Shown in pieces: positions 13,889 to 22,248 of a DNA stretch of 22,768 bases. The position numbers were made by a program, and so were the translations under genes. Numbering within the stretch: the stretch's first letter is position 1; each line of letters opens with the position of its first letter. The stretch is from Pseudomonadota bacterium (lineage in GTDB: Bacteria; Pseudomonadota; Alphaproteobacteria; Caulobacterales; Caulobacteraceae): NCBI GenBank assembly GCA_023428785.1, contig JAEYWU010000020.1, forward strand, positions 1 through 22,768, written 5' to 3'. The notes under the pieces are model-generated. The model searched no databases. It was not told the origin of the DNA and saw only the letters and a program-made list of their open reading frames with translations.

Positions 13889-16660
13889 ATGAGCGGGGCG
13901 GCGCCCTGGAGCGTCAAGGGCATCGAGCCCCACACCCGGGAGGCCGCCAAGGACCTCGCGCGCCGTTCAGGCATGACTCTCGGTGAGTGGCTGTCCGAAA
14001 TGATCGCCGAGAATCGCGACGGGGATTCGACCGTCGAGCGCCGCCAGCAACAGCCTCGTCGCTACGACGACGCCTATTCCATCCGAGGCGATGAGGCTGC
14101 TGCGGCCTTGTCTGCCATTGAGGCCCTGTCGGCCCGCATCGAGGGCGCCGAGCGCCGCTCGACCCTGGCTATCGACGGCGTTGATCGCGCCGTCACCGGC
14201 CTCCTGCGCCGGCTGGAAGTTGGCGAGAGCGATTCGGCGGCCCGCGATCGCCGCCTGGACGAACTTTCCGATTCCCTGCGCGAGGCCCGGGGCCGCCAGC
14301 GTCGCTACGAGGAGGAGACCGCTCCGCGCTACGCCGAGGCCTTCGGCAAGTTCGAGGGGGCGCTCGGCAAGCTGGCCGGTCAGTTCTACGACGCTGAAGC
14401 GCGCGGCCGCGACGCCTCGACTCAGCTGCGCGACCGTCTGGACCGTCTCGAGCGCGAAGCCTCGCCGGATCGCCTGGCCGACGGCGTGGTGTCGCGCGTC
14501 GCCCAGCGTCTTGAAGAGGCGCAGGGGCGGACCGCCCAGTCGCTTGCCAAGCTGGAACAGTCGTTCGCCGATCTGGACCGCCGCCTGTCCCATGCCGAAC
14601 GGAGCGGCGGGCAGCGTGACGTGGGCGGCCTGGAAAAGCTCGCCGAGGTCCTGACCCGCAAGGTCGAGGACTCGCGCCAGGAAATGATGCGGCGGCTCGA
14701 TACCGCCGCACAAGACGGCCGGATGGACCGCGTCGAGCGCGCCCTGACCGATCTGGGCGCTCATCTGCAGGCTTCGGAGCGCCGCCAGGCCCAGGCGCTG
14801 GAAGCCATGGGTCACGAGGTCATGCGCATCGCCGCCAACCTCGATGGCCGGCTCAAGGAAACCGAACAGAACTACGGAAACATCCTCAACGCATCTCAGG
14901 AGCGCGCCCTCAAGGCTGTCGAGACCATGGGCCAGGAGCTGTCGAAGTCTCTCGGATCGGATGTGGCGCGCGTCGCCGAAGCCATCGAGCATCGTCTCAA
15001 GCGGGCCGACGATCACCACGCCCTGGCTCTGGAAAAGCTGGGCGGCGAGATCACCCGCATCTCCGAGCGCCTGGCCGAGCGCATCGCCCAGGGTGAGCGC
15101 CGCGCTGCCGAGGGCGTCAACGAACTGGCCGACAAGCTGAACCGCGCCTCAGAGAAGATGGAGACGCGTTACGACCGCGCCTCGGGCGAATTGGCCGAAC
15201 GCATGCGCCAGTCCGAGGAGCGCACCGCCAAGCTTCTGGCCGAGGCCCGCGAGAGCATCGACCGCCAGCTGTCGCGCCGCCCGGCCGATGATGCCGCCGG
15301 TGACTGGGCGGGAGAGGCCTTCCCCTCCGCGGCCTTCGAGCCGGAATGGCGCGATCCTGCCTTCCCGTCGGCGGCGATGAGCGAACCGGCCGAGGATGTG
15401 TTCGCCTCGGCCATCGCGCGTCCCGCCCCGTCGGCCGCGCCGGTCGTGCCGCCGCCCCCGGCCGTCCCGGATGCGCCCACTATCGCGCCCGCCCCGGTGT
15501 TCGACATGGACGTGCCTGAGGCCGCCTTCGCTGATCAGCCTGAGCCACAGGCCCCCGCCCAGGACTTCGCCGCCTTCGGACCGGTTGACACCTTCGAGCC
15601 GGAATCTCCGTTCGGGGCCCTGGCTTCCGAGCCTGCCCCGCCCTTCGGCGGCGCGACCGCGCAAGGCTTTGGCGACTCCCTCTATGATCCGTCGGCGGAC
15701 CTGGACGCCTTCGATGCCGAGACTGACTTTGTCACTGATCGTCACGGTCGGTCCGAGCGGCCGCTGAGCACGCGTGAGGCCATCGAGGCGGCTCGCGCCG
15801 CGACACGTCGCGGCGAGGATGCGGTCGAGGGCGAGGGCCGCAAGGGCTTCGGCTTCCGCCTCGGTGGCGGCAAGTCGCGTCTGCAGAAGCGCGTCGAAAA
15901 GACATCACGCCAGGGTTCGACCGTCGGCAAGGCGCTCCTGGCCACCACGACCGCGGTCGTCCTGGTCGGCGGCGGCGCCGTGGGCATCATGGGCTATCAG
16001 CGGCTCGTCGAGGAAGGCTCGGCGATCCCGGGCCTTCCGTCGCCGGGCGGCCCCGCCCTGGCGGCCTCGGCCGTCAGCCCGACCGACATCACCATCGCCC
16101 CGCCGGCCGAAGAGGCCCAGGCCGAGAGCCAGGCCCTCTACGAACAGGCCTTGCCGCTGATCGAGACCGGCGACGCCGAGGGGGTGCGCCTGATGAGCCG
16201 CGCCGCAAACCTAGGTCTGCCGCAGGCCCAGTTTGGCATGGCGCGCCTCTACGAGACAGGTGAGGCCGGCGTCACTGCCGACGCGACCGAAGCGCGCCGC
16301 TGGACCGAGCGCGCCGCCCGCGGCGGCGAAATCCGGGCCATGCACAACCTCGCCCTCTATCTGTTCGAGGGCGCGGGCGGGGAGCGCGATCAGGCCCAGG
16401 CCCTGCGCTGGTTCGAGGCGGCCGCCGAGCGCGGTCTGGTCGACAGCCAGTACAATCTGGCCCGTCTCTTCGAGCGCGGCGCCGAAGGGGTTCCCGCCGA
16501 CGCCGCCAGAGCCTATCAGTGGTACATCGTGGCGGGTCGCATGGGCGACGCCGGCGCCGACGAGGCCGCGGCGCGCGTGCGCGCCAACCTCTCCGCCAGC
16601 CGTCGCCTGGAAGCCGAGGCCGAGGCCGAACGGTTCCTGGCTGACATCGCCCAGGGCTAA
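13889..16660 (+). CDS. podJ: PodJ-like polar organelle development protein (Sel1 repeats)
   Basis: A 923-residue bitopic protein. The N-terminus MSGAAPWSVKGIEPHTREAAKDLARRSGMTLGEWL is the PodJ signature. A long charged coiled coil spans roughly 60-470, then a Pro/Ala/acidic region (~470-620), a basic stretch and one transmembrane helix (~679-703, VGKALLATTTAVVLVGGGAV). A periplasmic part with Sel1/TPR-type repeats follows (~743-900: AQFGMARLYETGEAG, AMHNLALYLFEGAGG, DSQYNLARLFERG). In Caulobacter, PodJ organises pili, flagellum and holdfast factors at the new pole. ATG 13889, preceded by GGGGA, is preferred over GTG 13871. The C-terminus ends soon after the repeats; no peptidoglycan-binding domain is seen. 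Upstream lie CtrA-like and GANTC sites. Confidence 0.88.
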   Translation: MSGAAPWSVKGIEPHTREAAKDLARRSGMTLGEWLSEMIAENRDGDSTVERRQQQPRRYDDAYSIRGDEAAAALSAIEALSARIEGAERRSTLAIDGVDRAVTGLLRRLEVGESDSAARDRRLDELSDSLREARGRQRRYEEETAPRYAEAFGKFEGALGKLAGQFYDAEARGRDASTQLRDRLDRLEREASPDRLADGVVSRVAQRLEEAQGRTAQSLAKLEQSFADLDRRLSHAERSGGQRDVGGLEKLAEVLTRKVEDSRQEMMRRLDTAAQDGRMDRVERALTDLGAHLQASERRQAQALEAMGHEVMRIAANLDGRLKETEQNYGNILNASQERALKAVETMGQELSKSLGSDVARVAEAIEHRLKRADDHHALALEKLGGEITRISERLAERIAQGERRAAEGVNELADKLNRASEKMETRYDRASGELAERMRQSEERTAKLLAEARESIDRQLSRRPADDAAGDWAGEAFPSAAFEPEWRDPAFPSAAMSEPAEDVFASAIARPAPSAAPVVPPPPAVPDAPTIAPAPVFDMDVPEAAFADQPEPQAPAQDFAAFGPVDTFEPESPFGALASEPAPPFGGATAQGFGDSLYDPSADLDAFDAETDFVTDRHGRSERPLSTREAIEAARAATRRGEDAVEGEGRKGFGFRLGGGKSRLQKRVEKTSRQGSTVGKALLATTTAVVLVGGGAVGIMGYQRLVEEGSAIPGLPSPGGPALAASAVSPTDITIAPPAEEAQAESQALYEQALPLIETGDAEGVRLMSRAANLGLPQAQFGMARLYETGEAGVTADATEARRWTERAARGGEIRAMHNLALYLFEGAGGERDQAQALRWFEAAAERGLVDSQYNLARLFERGAEGVPADAARAYQWYIVAGRMGDAGADEAAARVRANLSASRRLEAEAEAERFLADIAQG

Positions 16661-16711
16661 GGTTGAACTCCCGGCGTCGCGTGCGTCGGACCTTCTGATC
16701 CGGCGAGGACC

Positions 16712-17632
16712 GTGGACGTCTATCTGCCCATAGCCGAGGTCTCGGTGAACGCGCCGCTTCTGCTGGCGCTGGGCGCGCTTGTCGGCTTCATCTCGGGCTT
16801 GTTCGGCATCGGCGGCGGCTTCCTGATGGCCCCGGTGCTGGTCTTCATGGGCGTGCCGCCGGCCGTCGCGGTAGCCAGCCAGGCCAACCACGTCGTCGCC
16901 TCATCGGCCTCCAGCGTGGTCACATACAACCGAGCCGGTTCGGTCGACTACCGCATGGGCGGGATCATGGCGCTGGGCGGCGCCATCGGCGCCCTGTTCG
17001 GAGTCGAACTATTCCGCATCCTCCGCCTTCTGGGCCAGGCCGATCTGGTCGTGGCCCTGTCTTACCTGTTGCTGCTCGGATCGATCGGGGCGCTGACCCT
17101 GAACGAAAGCCTGAACACCATGCTGCGCCGCAGGCGTGGCGAACCCGCTGTGCGAGCCCAGACGCGGCGGCCGCTGTGGCTGTACGGCCTGCCGTTCCGC
17201 ATGCGCTTCCCCCGCTCAGGCCTCTATATTTCGGCCCTGCCGCCGCTGGCGCTGGGCGTCTTCGCGGGCATCCTGTCAGCCATCATGGGGGTGGGCGGCG
17301 GCTTCATCCTGGTTCCGGCCATGGTCTATGTGCTGCGCATGCGCGCCGCCGTGGTTGTCGGCACGAGCCTGTTCCAGATCCTGATTACGACGGCGGTGAC
17401 GACCGTGCTTCAGGCCGGCCGAAACCAGACCGTCGATATCCTCCTGTCCACGCTTCTCATGGTCGGCGGAGTGTTGGGCGCCCAGTATGGAGCCAAGGCC
17501 TCGGCCCGCTTCCGCGCAGACGAACTGCGCGCCGCCCTGGGTCTGTTGATCCTGCTGGTAGGACTGCAGATGGGCCTCACCCTGTTCCTGCGGCCCGACG
17601 ATCCGTTCGCCCTCGCACCCGGGGGTGGATGA
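16712..17632 (+). CDS. TauE/SafE family sulfite-exporter-like permease
   Basis: A 306-residue membrane protein of the TauE/SafE (DUF81) family with two homologous halves. Each half carries the glycine signature: GFISGLFGIGGGFLMAPVLV near residue 25 and GILSAIMGVGGGFILVPAMV near residue 190. About eight helices are present. These proteins are proposed to export sulfite, sulfoacetate or other small anions; the substrate is not determinable here. The GTG 16712 start has GAGGA only 2 nt away. An in-frame GTG at 16745 with better-spaced GAGG is an alternative. It overlaps the next gene (ATGATG at its stop). Confidence 0.92.
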   Translation: MDVYLPIAEVSVNAPLLLALGALVGFISGLFGIGGGFLMAPVLVFMGVPPAVAVASQANHVVASSASSVVTYNRAGSVDYRMGGIMALGGAIGALFGVELFRILRLLGQADLVVALSYLLLLGSIGALTLNESLNTMLRRRRGEPAVRAQTRRPLWLYGLPFRMRFPRSGLYISALPPLALGVFAGILSAIMGVGGGFILVPAMVYVLRMRAAVVVGTSLFQILITTAVTTVLQAGRNQTVDILLSTLLMVGGVLGAQYGAKASARFRADELRAALGLLILLVGLQMGLTLFLRPDDPFALAPGGG

Positions 17633-18414
17633 TGTTCCAGGCAGCAGAGCCCCCTGCCATCGTCCAGCCGGCCCCGGATACGCCGCGCGTCTCCGCAGCC
17701 CTGACCAACAGCGAGGTGGAGGTCGACGCCGGCTACGCGGGCGCCTCGATCGTGCTCTATGGGGCGGTCTTCAATCCGGGCGACGATCCGGCCGATGTCG
17801 TGGTGGTGGTGCGTGGCCCCGAGCGACCAGTCCGGCTGGTGCGCAAGGTGCGGGTGGCGGGTCTGTGGCTGAACAGCCGTCCGGTACTGTTCGAAGGGGC
17901 GCCGGCCTTCTACATGACCGCGTCGTCGCGGCCGCTGTCGGACATCGCCGGCTTTGGTGTCCTGCGCCGGCTGGGCGTCGGCCTGGACCATCTTCGGATC
18001 GACGCGCCGGAGGAGGAGCGGACGGTCAACCTCTATGGCGTGCGCGACGTTGTCGTCAGCCGTCTGGGCGAGGACTATCTGGATTGGCGCCGGGCCGTGA
18101 TCCGGCTCAAGGAGACAGACGGCCTCTACAATAGTGATCCCGAGGGCGTCCGCTTTGTGGATTCGGGTCTGTTCCGTGCAGAGATCACCCTTCCGGCCGA
18201 GGCTCCGACCGGCGAATACCAGACCGAGGTGTGGCTGTTCCAGGACGGCCAGGCCGTGTCGGTGCGTCGCGATTCCATCCAGGTCCGCCGGGTCGGGATC
18301 GAACGGTGGATTCACGACTTCGCCTATCAACAGCCCTGGCTCTACGGGCTGGCTTCGGTGTTGATCGCCTTTCTGACCGGCTGGGCGGCCTCGCGCTGGT
18401 TCCGTCGGACCTAG
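17629..18414 (+). CDS. TIGR02186-like membrane-anchored protein, TauE partner
   Basis: A 261-residue protein resembling the conserved family found next to TauE/SafE permeases in alphaproteobacteria. NSEVEVDAGYAGASIVLYGAVFNPGDDPADVVVVVRGP, WLNSRPVLFEGAPAFY and the late SALTNSEV-to-RAEITLPAEAPTGEYQ layout suggest beta-rich extracytoplasmic domains. A single C-terminal helix follows (237-257) with a basic RWFRRT tail inside the cell. Relatives normally begin with a signal peptide; this reading starts MMFQAAEPPAIVQP and has none. It overlaps the TauE stop by 4 nt. It is convergent with pdeM, sharing the CTAG at its stop. Confidence 0.8.
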   Translation: MMFQAAEPPAIVQPAPDTPRVSAALTNSEVEVDAGYAGASIVLYGAVFNPGDDPADVVVVVRGPERPVRLVRKVRVAGLWLNSRPVLFEGAPAFYMTASSRPLSDIAGFGVLRRLGVGLDHLRIDAPEEERTVNLYGVRDVVVSRLGEDYLDWRRAVIRLKETDGLYNSDPEGVRFVDSGLFRAEITLPAEAPTGEYQTEVWLFQDGQAVSVRRDSIQVRRVGIERWIHDFAYQQPWLYGLASVLIAFLTGWAASRWFRRT

Positions 18415-19121
18415 CGCCCCACCGCCAGCTTCTTCCACGAGACGGCGTGGATGCGTTCTCCGCCCAGGATCAGGGCCGTCGGCGGCGCGGCGAACAGACC
18501 GGCGAAGGCTTCATCGGCCACGTTCAGGCCACCGGCGTAGGCGCCGAAGGCCGGCAGAATCATGCGCTGGCCATCGGTCACGAAGCACCGTCTGCGGATC
18601 CGAGCGCCATAACCGGTGACCGTGGCCACGGGGTGCAGGTGGCCGGCGATTTCGCCGGGTTTGGGCCTTTGGTGAGGTTCGTGGGTAAGCCAAAGTCTGT
18701 GTACGGACAGATCGTCGGCAACTTCGCCTGGGAGCCCTTTCGGCGGAGCCGGATCATGGTTGCCGGAGAGCCAGACCAGGGTGCGGCCCCCGGCCAGCTC
18801 CTTCAGCCGCGGCACGACATCGGGGCTCAGGCGCTCCTCGGCCCAGCGGTCGTGGAAGGTATCGCCCATCAGGACCAGACGTCGGGGATTCAGGGCCGCC
18901 ACCTCGGCTTCCAGCCGGTCCAGGGTCGCAAGGGTGTCGTAGGGCGGCAGGAGCTGGCCGCTGCGCGCGCCATAGGCGGAGCCTTTCTCGAAGTGCAGGT
19001 CGCCGGCGGCGAGGGTGAGCTCGGCCTCGATCCACAGGGCGCCGGAGGTGCGGGCCACGACGGTGGTTCCGTTGACCTCCAGCCGGCACCCGCCGCAGCT
19101 GCTGCGCCGAAGCGGGCTCAT
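18411..19121 (-). CDS. pdeM: Ligase-associated DNA damage response endonuclease PdeM
   Basis: A 236-residue calcineurin-like metallophosphoesterase. All metal-binding motifs are present: GDLHFEKG (40-47), GDTFHD (86-91), GNHD (120-123), TH in WLTHEP (146-147) and GHLHP (160-164). PdeM proteins are two-metal nucleases/phosphoesterases encoded next to an Lhr-type helicase in a bacterial DNA repair module. Here the ATG overlaps the helicase stop (ATGA), matching that arrangement. An extra CGGC cysteine pair is near the N-terminus. Confidence 0.92.
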   Translation of the reverse strand: MSPLRRSSCGGCRLEVNGTTVVARTSGALWIEAELTLAAGDLHFEKGSAYGARSGQLLPPYDTLATLDRLEAEVAALNPRRLVLMGDTFHDRWAEERLSPDVVPRLKELAGGRTLVWLSGNHDPAPPKGLPGEVADDLSVHRLWLTHEPHQRPKPGEIAGHLHPVATVTGYGARIRRRCFVTDGQRMILPAFGAYAGGLNVADEAFAGLFAAPPTALILGGERIHAVSWKKLAVGR

Positions 19122-21586
19122 GTGTCGAGCTCCATGGCCTCGGCGATCAGGTCCTCCGCGGTCTCCTGCAGGATGGCGTCGGACCAGCTGCCACCCAGCA
19201 CCGGCTCGCGGCCGATTTCCAGCATCACGGGCACGGCGAAGGGTGAGGGCCGGGTGAGCTCGATGTGGCGCATGCGTCCCTTCACGCGCTGGAGGAGAAG
19301 GCCGAGGCGGGCCACGTCGAGTTGGCCCGAGGCCGCGTCGGCGCGGGCGCAGCGGAGCAGGAGGTGGTCGGGCTGATGGCGGCGGAGCACGTCATAGATG
19401 AGGTCGGTCGAGAAGGTGACCGCACGGCCGGTTTTCTCGTGGCCGGGCAGGCGGCGCTGGACGAGACCCGAGATAGCGGCGCAGGCGCGGAAGCCGCGCT
19501 TCATCATGAAGCTCTCGTCGAGCCAGGCCTCGAGGTCGTCGCCGAGCATGTCTTCCTGGAAGAGCTGATCGAGGTCGAGGTCGCCGAGGGGGCGCATGGC
19601 CCAGATGGCGAGGGCGTAGTCGTTGGCGACCATGCCGAGCGGGTTCTTCCCGGCCCGTTCCAGGCGGCGGGCGAGGAGGTGGCCCAGGGTCCCATGGCTG
19701 ATGCGGCCGTCGAAGGGGTAGCAGACCAGATAGTGGCGCGAGCCGCGCCGGAAGGTCTCAACCAGCATCTCATCGGGCGAGGGGACGACCGAGCGGATCT
19801 TCTGGATTTGGAGCCACTCCTGGACGTCGTCGGGCAGCCGTCCCCATTCGGCCTCATCGGCGATCATCCGGCGCACCCGGCGGGCCAGATAGGTCGAGAG
19901 GGCGAACTTGTTGCCGCCCCAGCTGGGGGTCATGGGGTCGGCGCCGGGCGGGGCGGGGCTGACGTAGGCGTCCAGGCCCTCGATGTCCGAGAAACGCCAG
20001 GACTGGCCCGCGAAAATGAAGTCGTCGCCGGGGGTCAGTTCGGAGAGGAAGCTCTCCTCCATCTGGCCGATCTTGCGGCCGGGCCGCTTGGCCGAGCCGA
20101 GGCGGACGTTGAGCATCGGGATTTCGACGATGGCGCCGACGTTCATCCGGTGGCGGGCGGCGGTGTCGGCGTTTCGGACCTTCCAGCGGCCCTGGCGGTC
20201 CTGAACGATCCGGCGGTAGCGGTCATAGGTCGAGAGCGCGTATCCGCCCGAGGAGACGAACTCGAGCACCCGGTCGAAGTCCTCGCGGCTGAGGTCCGCG
20301 TAGGGGGCCGAGGTCAGGACCTCGGCATAGACGTCGTCGGCGAGGAAGGGCTCGGCGCAGGCGAGGCCCATCAGGTGCTGGGCCAGCACGTCCTGGGCCC
20401 CGGGCCGGGGCGGGTCGGCGTCGAGGTCGTTCTCGGCCACGGCCTCCTTCGCCGCCTCGCACTCCAGCACCTCGAACCGGTGGGCGGGGACCAGCAGGGC
20501 GCGAGAGGGTTCATCAAGCCGGTGGTTGGCGCGGCCGATGCGCTGGATCAGGCGGGCCGATCCCTTGGGCGCGGCAAGCTGGATGACCAGATCGACGTCG
20601 CCCCAGTCGATGCCGAGATCCAGCGTGGAGGTGCAGACCACGGCCCGAAGGTCACCTCGGGCCATGGCGGCCTCTACCTTGCGGCGTTGCTCGGTCGCCA
20701 GGGAGCCGTGGTGGAGGGCGATCGGCAGGCCCTCGTCATTGATCTCCCAGAGAAGCTGGAAGGCCATTTCGGCCTGGAAGCGGGTGTTGACGAAGATCAG
20801 CGAGAGTCGGGCGCCTTTGATCCGCTCATAGACGTCGCCCATGGCGTGGGCGGCGGTCCAGCCGGACCAGGGGATGGTGCGGCCGGTCTGGGCCATGACC
20901 TCGACCACGGCCGGGGCGCCGGGATCGCCCAGCACCAGATCGGCGGGCCGGTCGGGCTTGGCGCTCAGCCAGCGCTGGATGGCGGCCGGGTCCTGGACCG
21001 TGGCCGAGAGGCCGACGCGGCGGGCCATGGGGGCGAACTGGCTAAGACGCGCGAGGCCGAGGTTCAGGAGGTCGCCGCGCTTGCCGGACCAGATGGCGTG
21101 GACCTCGTCGACGACGATGCAGCGCAGGTCCGAGAACCAGTCCCGGCCCCCCTCCCAGGCGCAGAGCAGGGCCAGCTGTTCCGGCGTGGTCAGGAGGATG
21201 TCGGGCGGGCTTTCCTTCTGGCGCTGGCGTTTGGAGACGGGGGTGTCGCCGGTGCGGCTTTCGATGCGAATGGGCAGGCCCATCTCGCGCACCGGGGTCA
21301 GGAGGTTGCGCTCCACATCGGTCGCCAGGGCCTTGAGCGGCGAGATGTAGAGGGTGTGGACGCCGGGGGGCGTGTTCCGGGGACCGCGTTCGGACAGCTC
21401 GATCAGGCTGGGGAGGAAGCCGCCCAGCGTCTTGCCGCCGCCGGTCGGGGCGACCAGCAGGACGTCGCGGCTCTTGAGCCCGGCCTCGACCATCTCGAGC
21501 TGATGGCGCCGGGCGCTCCATCCGCGCGAGGCGAACCAGTCCTGAAAGGTGGGGGGAAGGGGCGAGGCCACGCTCGCCCATAGCAC
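19118..21586 (-). CDS. Ligase-associated DNA damage response DEXH-box helicase (Lhr-like)
   Basis: An 822-residue superfamily 2 helicase. Motif I APTGGGKT is at 46-53, the DEVH box at 160-163, SAT in VGLSATVQDP (motif III), and TLDLGIDWGDVDLVIQ with QRIGRANHR (348-356) as motifs V-VI. An Lhr-type winged-helix/C-terminal domain follows. Length fits the ~800-residue ligase-associated helicase class rather than full-length Lhr (~1500). The product probably unwinds DNA or RNA-DNA during repair together with PdeM. The start is GTG 21586 (weak GGGA upstream); GTG 21571, giving MASPLPPTFQDWF, is equally credible. Confidence 0.94.
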   Translation of the reverse strand: MLWASVASPLPPTFQDWFASRGWSARRHQLEMVEAGLKSRDVLLVAPTGGGKTLGGFLPSLIELSERGPRNTPPGVHTLYISPLKALATDVERNLLTPVREMGLPIRIESRTGDTPVSKRQRQKESPPDILLTTPEQLALLCAWEGGRDWFSDLRCIVVDEVHAIWSGKRGDLLNLGLARLSQFAPMARRVGLSATVQDPAAIQRWLSAKPDRPADLVLGDPGAPAVVEVMAQTGRTIPWSGWTAAHAMGDVYERIKGARLSLIFVNTRFQAEMAFQLLWEINDEGLPIALHHGSLATEQRRKVEAAMARGDLRAVVCTSTLDLGIDWGDVDLVIQLAAPKGSARLIQRIGRANHRLDEPSRALLVPAHRFEVLECEAAKEAVAENDLDADPPRPGAQDVLAQHLMGLACAEPFLADDVYAEVLTSAPYADLSREDFDRVLEFVSSGGYALSTYDRYRRIVQDRQGRWKVRNADTAARHRMNVGAIVEIPMLNVRLGSAKRPGRKIGQMEESFLSELTPGDDFIFAGQSWRFSDIEGLDAYVSPAPPGADPMTPSWGGNKFALSTYLARRVRRMIADEAEWGRLPDDVQEWLQIQKIRSVVPSPDEMLVETFRRGSRHYLVCYPFDGRISHGTLGHLLARRLERAGKNPLGMVANDYALAIWAMRPLGDLDLDQLFQEDMLGDDLEAWLDESFMMKRGFRACAAISGLVQRRLPGHEKTGRAVTFSTDLIYDVLRRHQPDHLLLRCARADAASGQLDVARLGLLLQRVKGRMRHIELTRPSPFAVPVMLEIGREPVLGGSWSDAILQETAEDLIAEAMELDT

Positions 21587-21630
21587 GTTCCCGTTCTGTT
21601 TCCAGCGTGGCCGCTACGGCAAGCGAGCAG

Positions 21631-22089
21631 TCAGCACTGGAAGCTCGGATCGTTCAGCCAGGACTCGGCGCTGAGGGCATCTTCAGGGGTCGGCGCGCTC
21701 TCGACGAGTTCACGCATCATCGAGACAGCGCGCCGGCAGTCCTCGGCCGCGATGAGAACCGCGAGATTGTGCTTTGCGACGCGATGGCCCTGCTGCGTCG
21801 CCAGTTCCAACCAGCGTCTCTCGTTAGCGGCGTCCGAGGCCGCGCCCGTGCTGGCGAAGGTGTAGTATTGGGCTATCCGAAAGGAAGCTTCGGCATCGCC
21901 AGCGACGGCTCGTTCCTCCAGGGCTGGACGCTCATCAGGGTGGATGTCGAAAACGGTCGAGCTGCTGGCGTCTTCCTGGCTGAATGAGGCCGCGTCTTCC
22001 GCCGGACTGCTTTGAGTTGGCTGGTCTTCCCGGTCGGAGCACGCCGTCGCGCACGCGAGGATCGCCACTACAGGCCAGAACATTCGCAT
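21631..22089 (-). CDS. Sel1-repeat lipoprotein
   Basis: A 152-residue protein, MRMFWPVVAILACATACSDRED, with a signal peptide ending at a weak lipobox (ATAC, Cys17). A low-complexity Ser/Asp/Glu linker follows, then about two Sel1/TPR-like helical repeats (GDAEASFRIAQYYTFAST, RWLELATQQGHRVAKHNLAVLI). It ends DPSFQC. GGAGGA lies 7 nt ahead of ATG 22089, which fixes the start; the longer reading to 22218 is not supported. Sel1 repeats mediate protein contacts; no specific function can be assigned. Local GC is lower than in neighbouring genes. Lhr lies 44 bp downstream on the same strand. Confidence 0.8.
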   Translation of the reverse strand: MRMFWPVVAILACATACSDREDQPTQSSPAEDAASFSQEDASSSTVFDIHPDERPALEERAVAGDAEASFRIAQYYTFASTGAASDAANERRWLELATQQGHRVAKHNLAVLIAAEDCRRAVSMMRELVESAPTPEDALSAESWLNDPSFQC

Positions 22090-22117
22090 TGCAGCTTCCT
22101 CCGCCCTTTCGGGTAAC

Positions 22118-22146
22118 AAACTAGCTTCAACATTACCCACTGTCAG
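22118..22146 (-). promoter_or_regulatory. Predicted promoter for the Sel1 lipoprotein
   Basis: On the minus strand CTGACA (22146-22141) and TAGTTT (22123-22118) are spaced by 17 bp, about 29 bp before the ATG. The -35 fits well; the -10 is weak. The -35 element is inside the left arm of the inverted repeat at 22137-22195. Confidence 0.35.
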
Positions 22147-22195
22147 TGTCGGTGTCGGTCCGAGAACACAGCGACACGACCGACACCGACAGTGG
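22137..22195. repeat. Imperfect inverted repeat built from TGTCGG hexamers
   Basis: CCACTGTC (22137-22144) pairs with GACAGTGG (22188-22195), and GGTGTCGGTC (22151-22160) pairs with GACCGACACC (22178-22187). That is 18 bp of pairing with one 6-nt bulge and a 17-nt loop. The left arm contains three tandem hexamers, TGTCAG then TGTCGG twice. It lies directly upstream of the Sel1 lipoprotein promoter. No T-run follows on either strand. It may be an operator or a REP-like element. Confidence 0.65.
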
Positions 22196-22223
22196 TCGGC
22201 CCTAGAGATTTCCAGCACTTGGT

Positions 22224-22248
22224 TGACGGGAGGGTGTCAGTCCCGTCA
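22224..22248. repeat. Perfect 8-bp inverted repeat
   Basis: TGACGGGA (22224-22231) and TCCCGTCA (22241-22248) are exact reverse complements around a 9-nt spacer. The spacer contains TGTCA, which can also pair with TGACA at 22256-22260, with CCC/GGG next to it, giving an alternative hairpin. Possible operator or RNA structure in the gene-free stretch before the glycosyltransferase. Confidence 0.55.

Noticed and set aside
19265..21583. 772-codon plus-strand open frame opposite the Lhr-like helicase
   Set aside because: It is a mirror of a clear helicase with all motifs; the GC-rich codon pattern creates long antisense frames and the product resembles no family.
21607..21987. 126-codon plus-strand frame opposite the Sel1 lipoprotein
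   Set aside because: The minus-strand gene has a strong ribosome-binding site, signal peptide and Sel1-like repeats; the plus frame has none of these.
22137..22195. CRISPR repeats or tandem-repeat array
   Set aside because: Only hexamer-scale repeats in one palindrome; there are no spaced copies of 25-40 nt.
22090..22218. N-terminal extension of the Sel1 lipoprotein to 22218
   Set aside because: The extension is Cys/Arg-rich, crosses the palindrome and predicted promoter, and would bury the signal peptide; GGAGGA supports ATG 22089.
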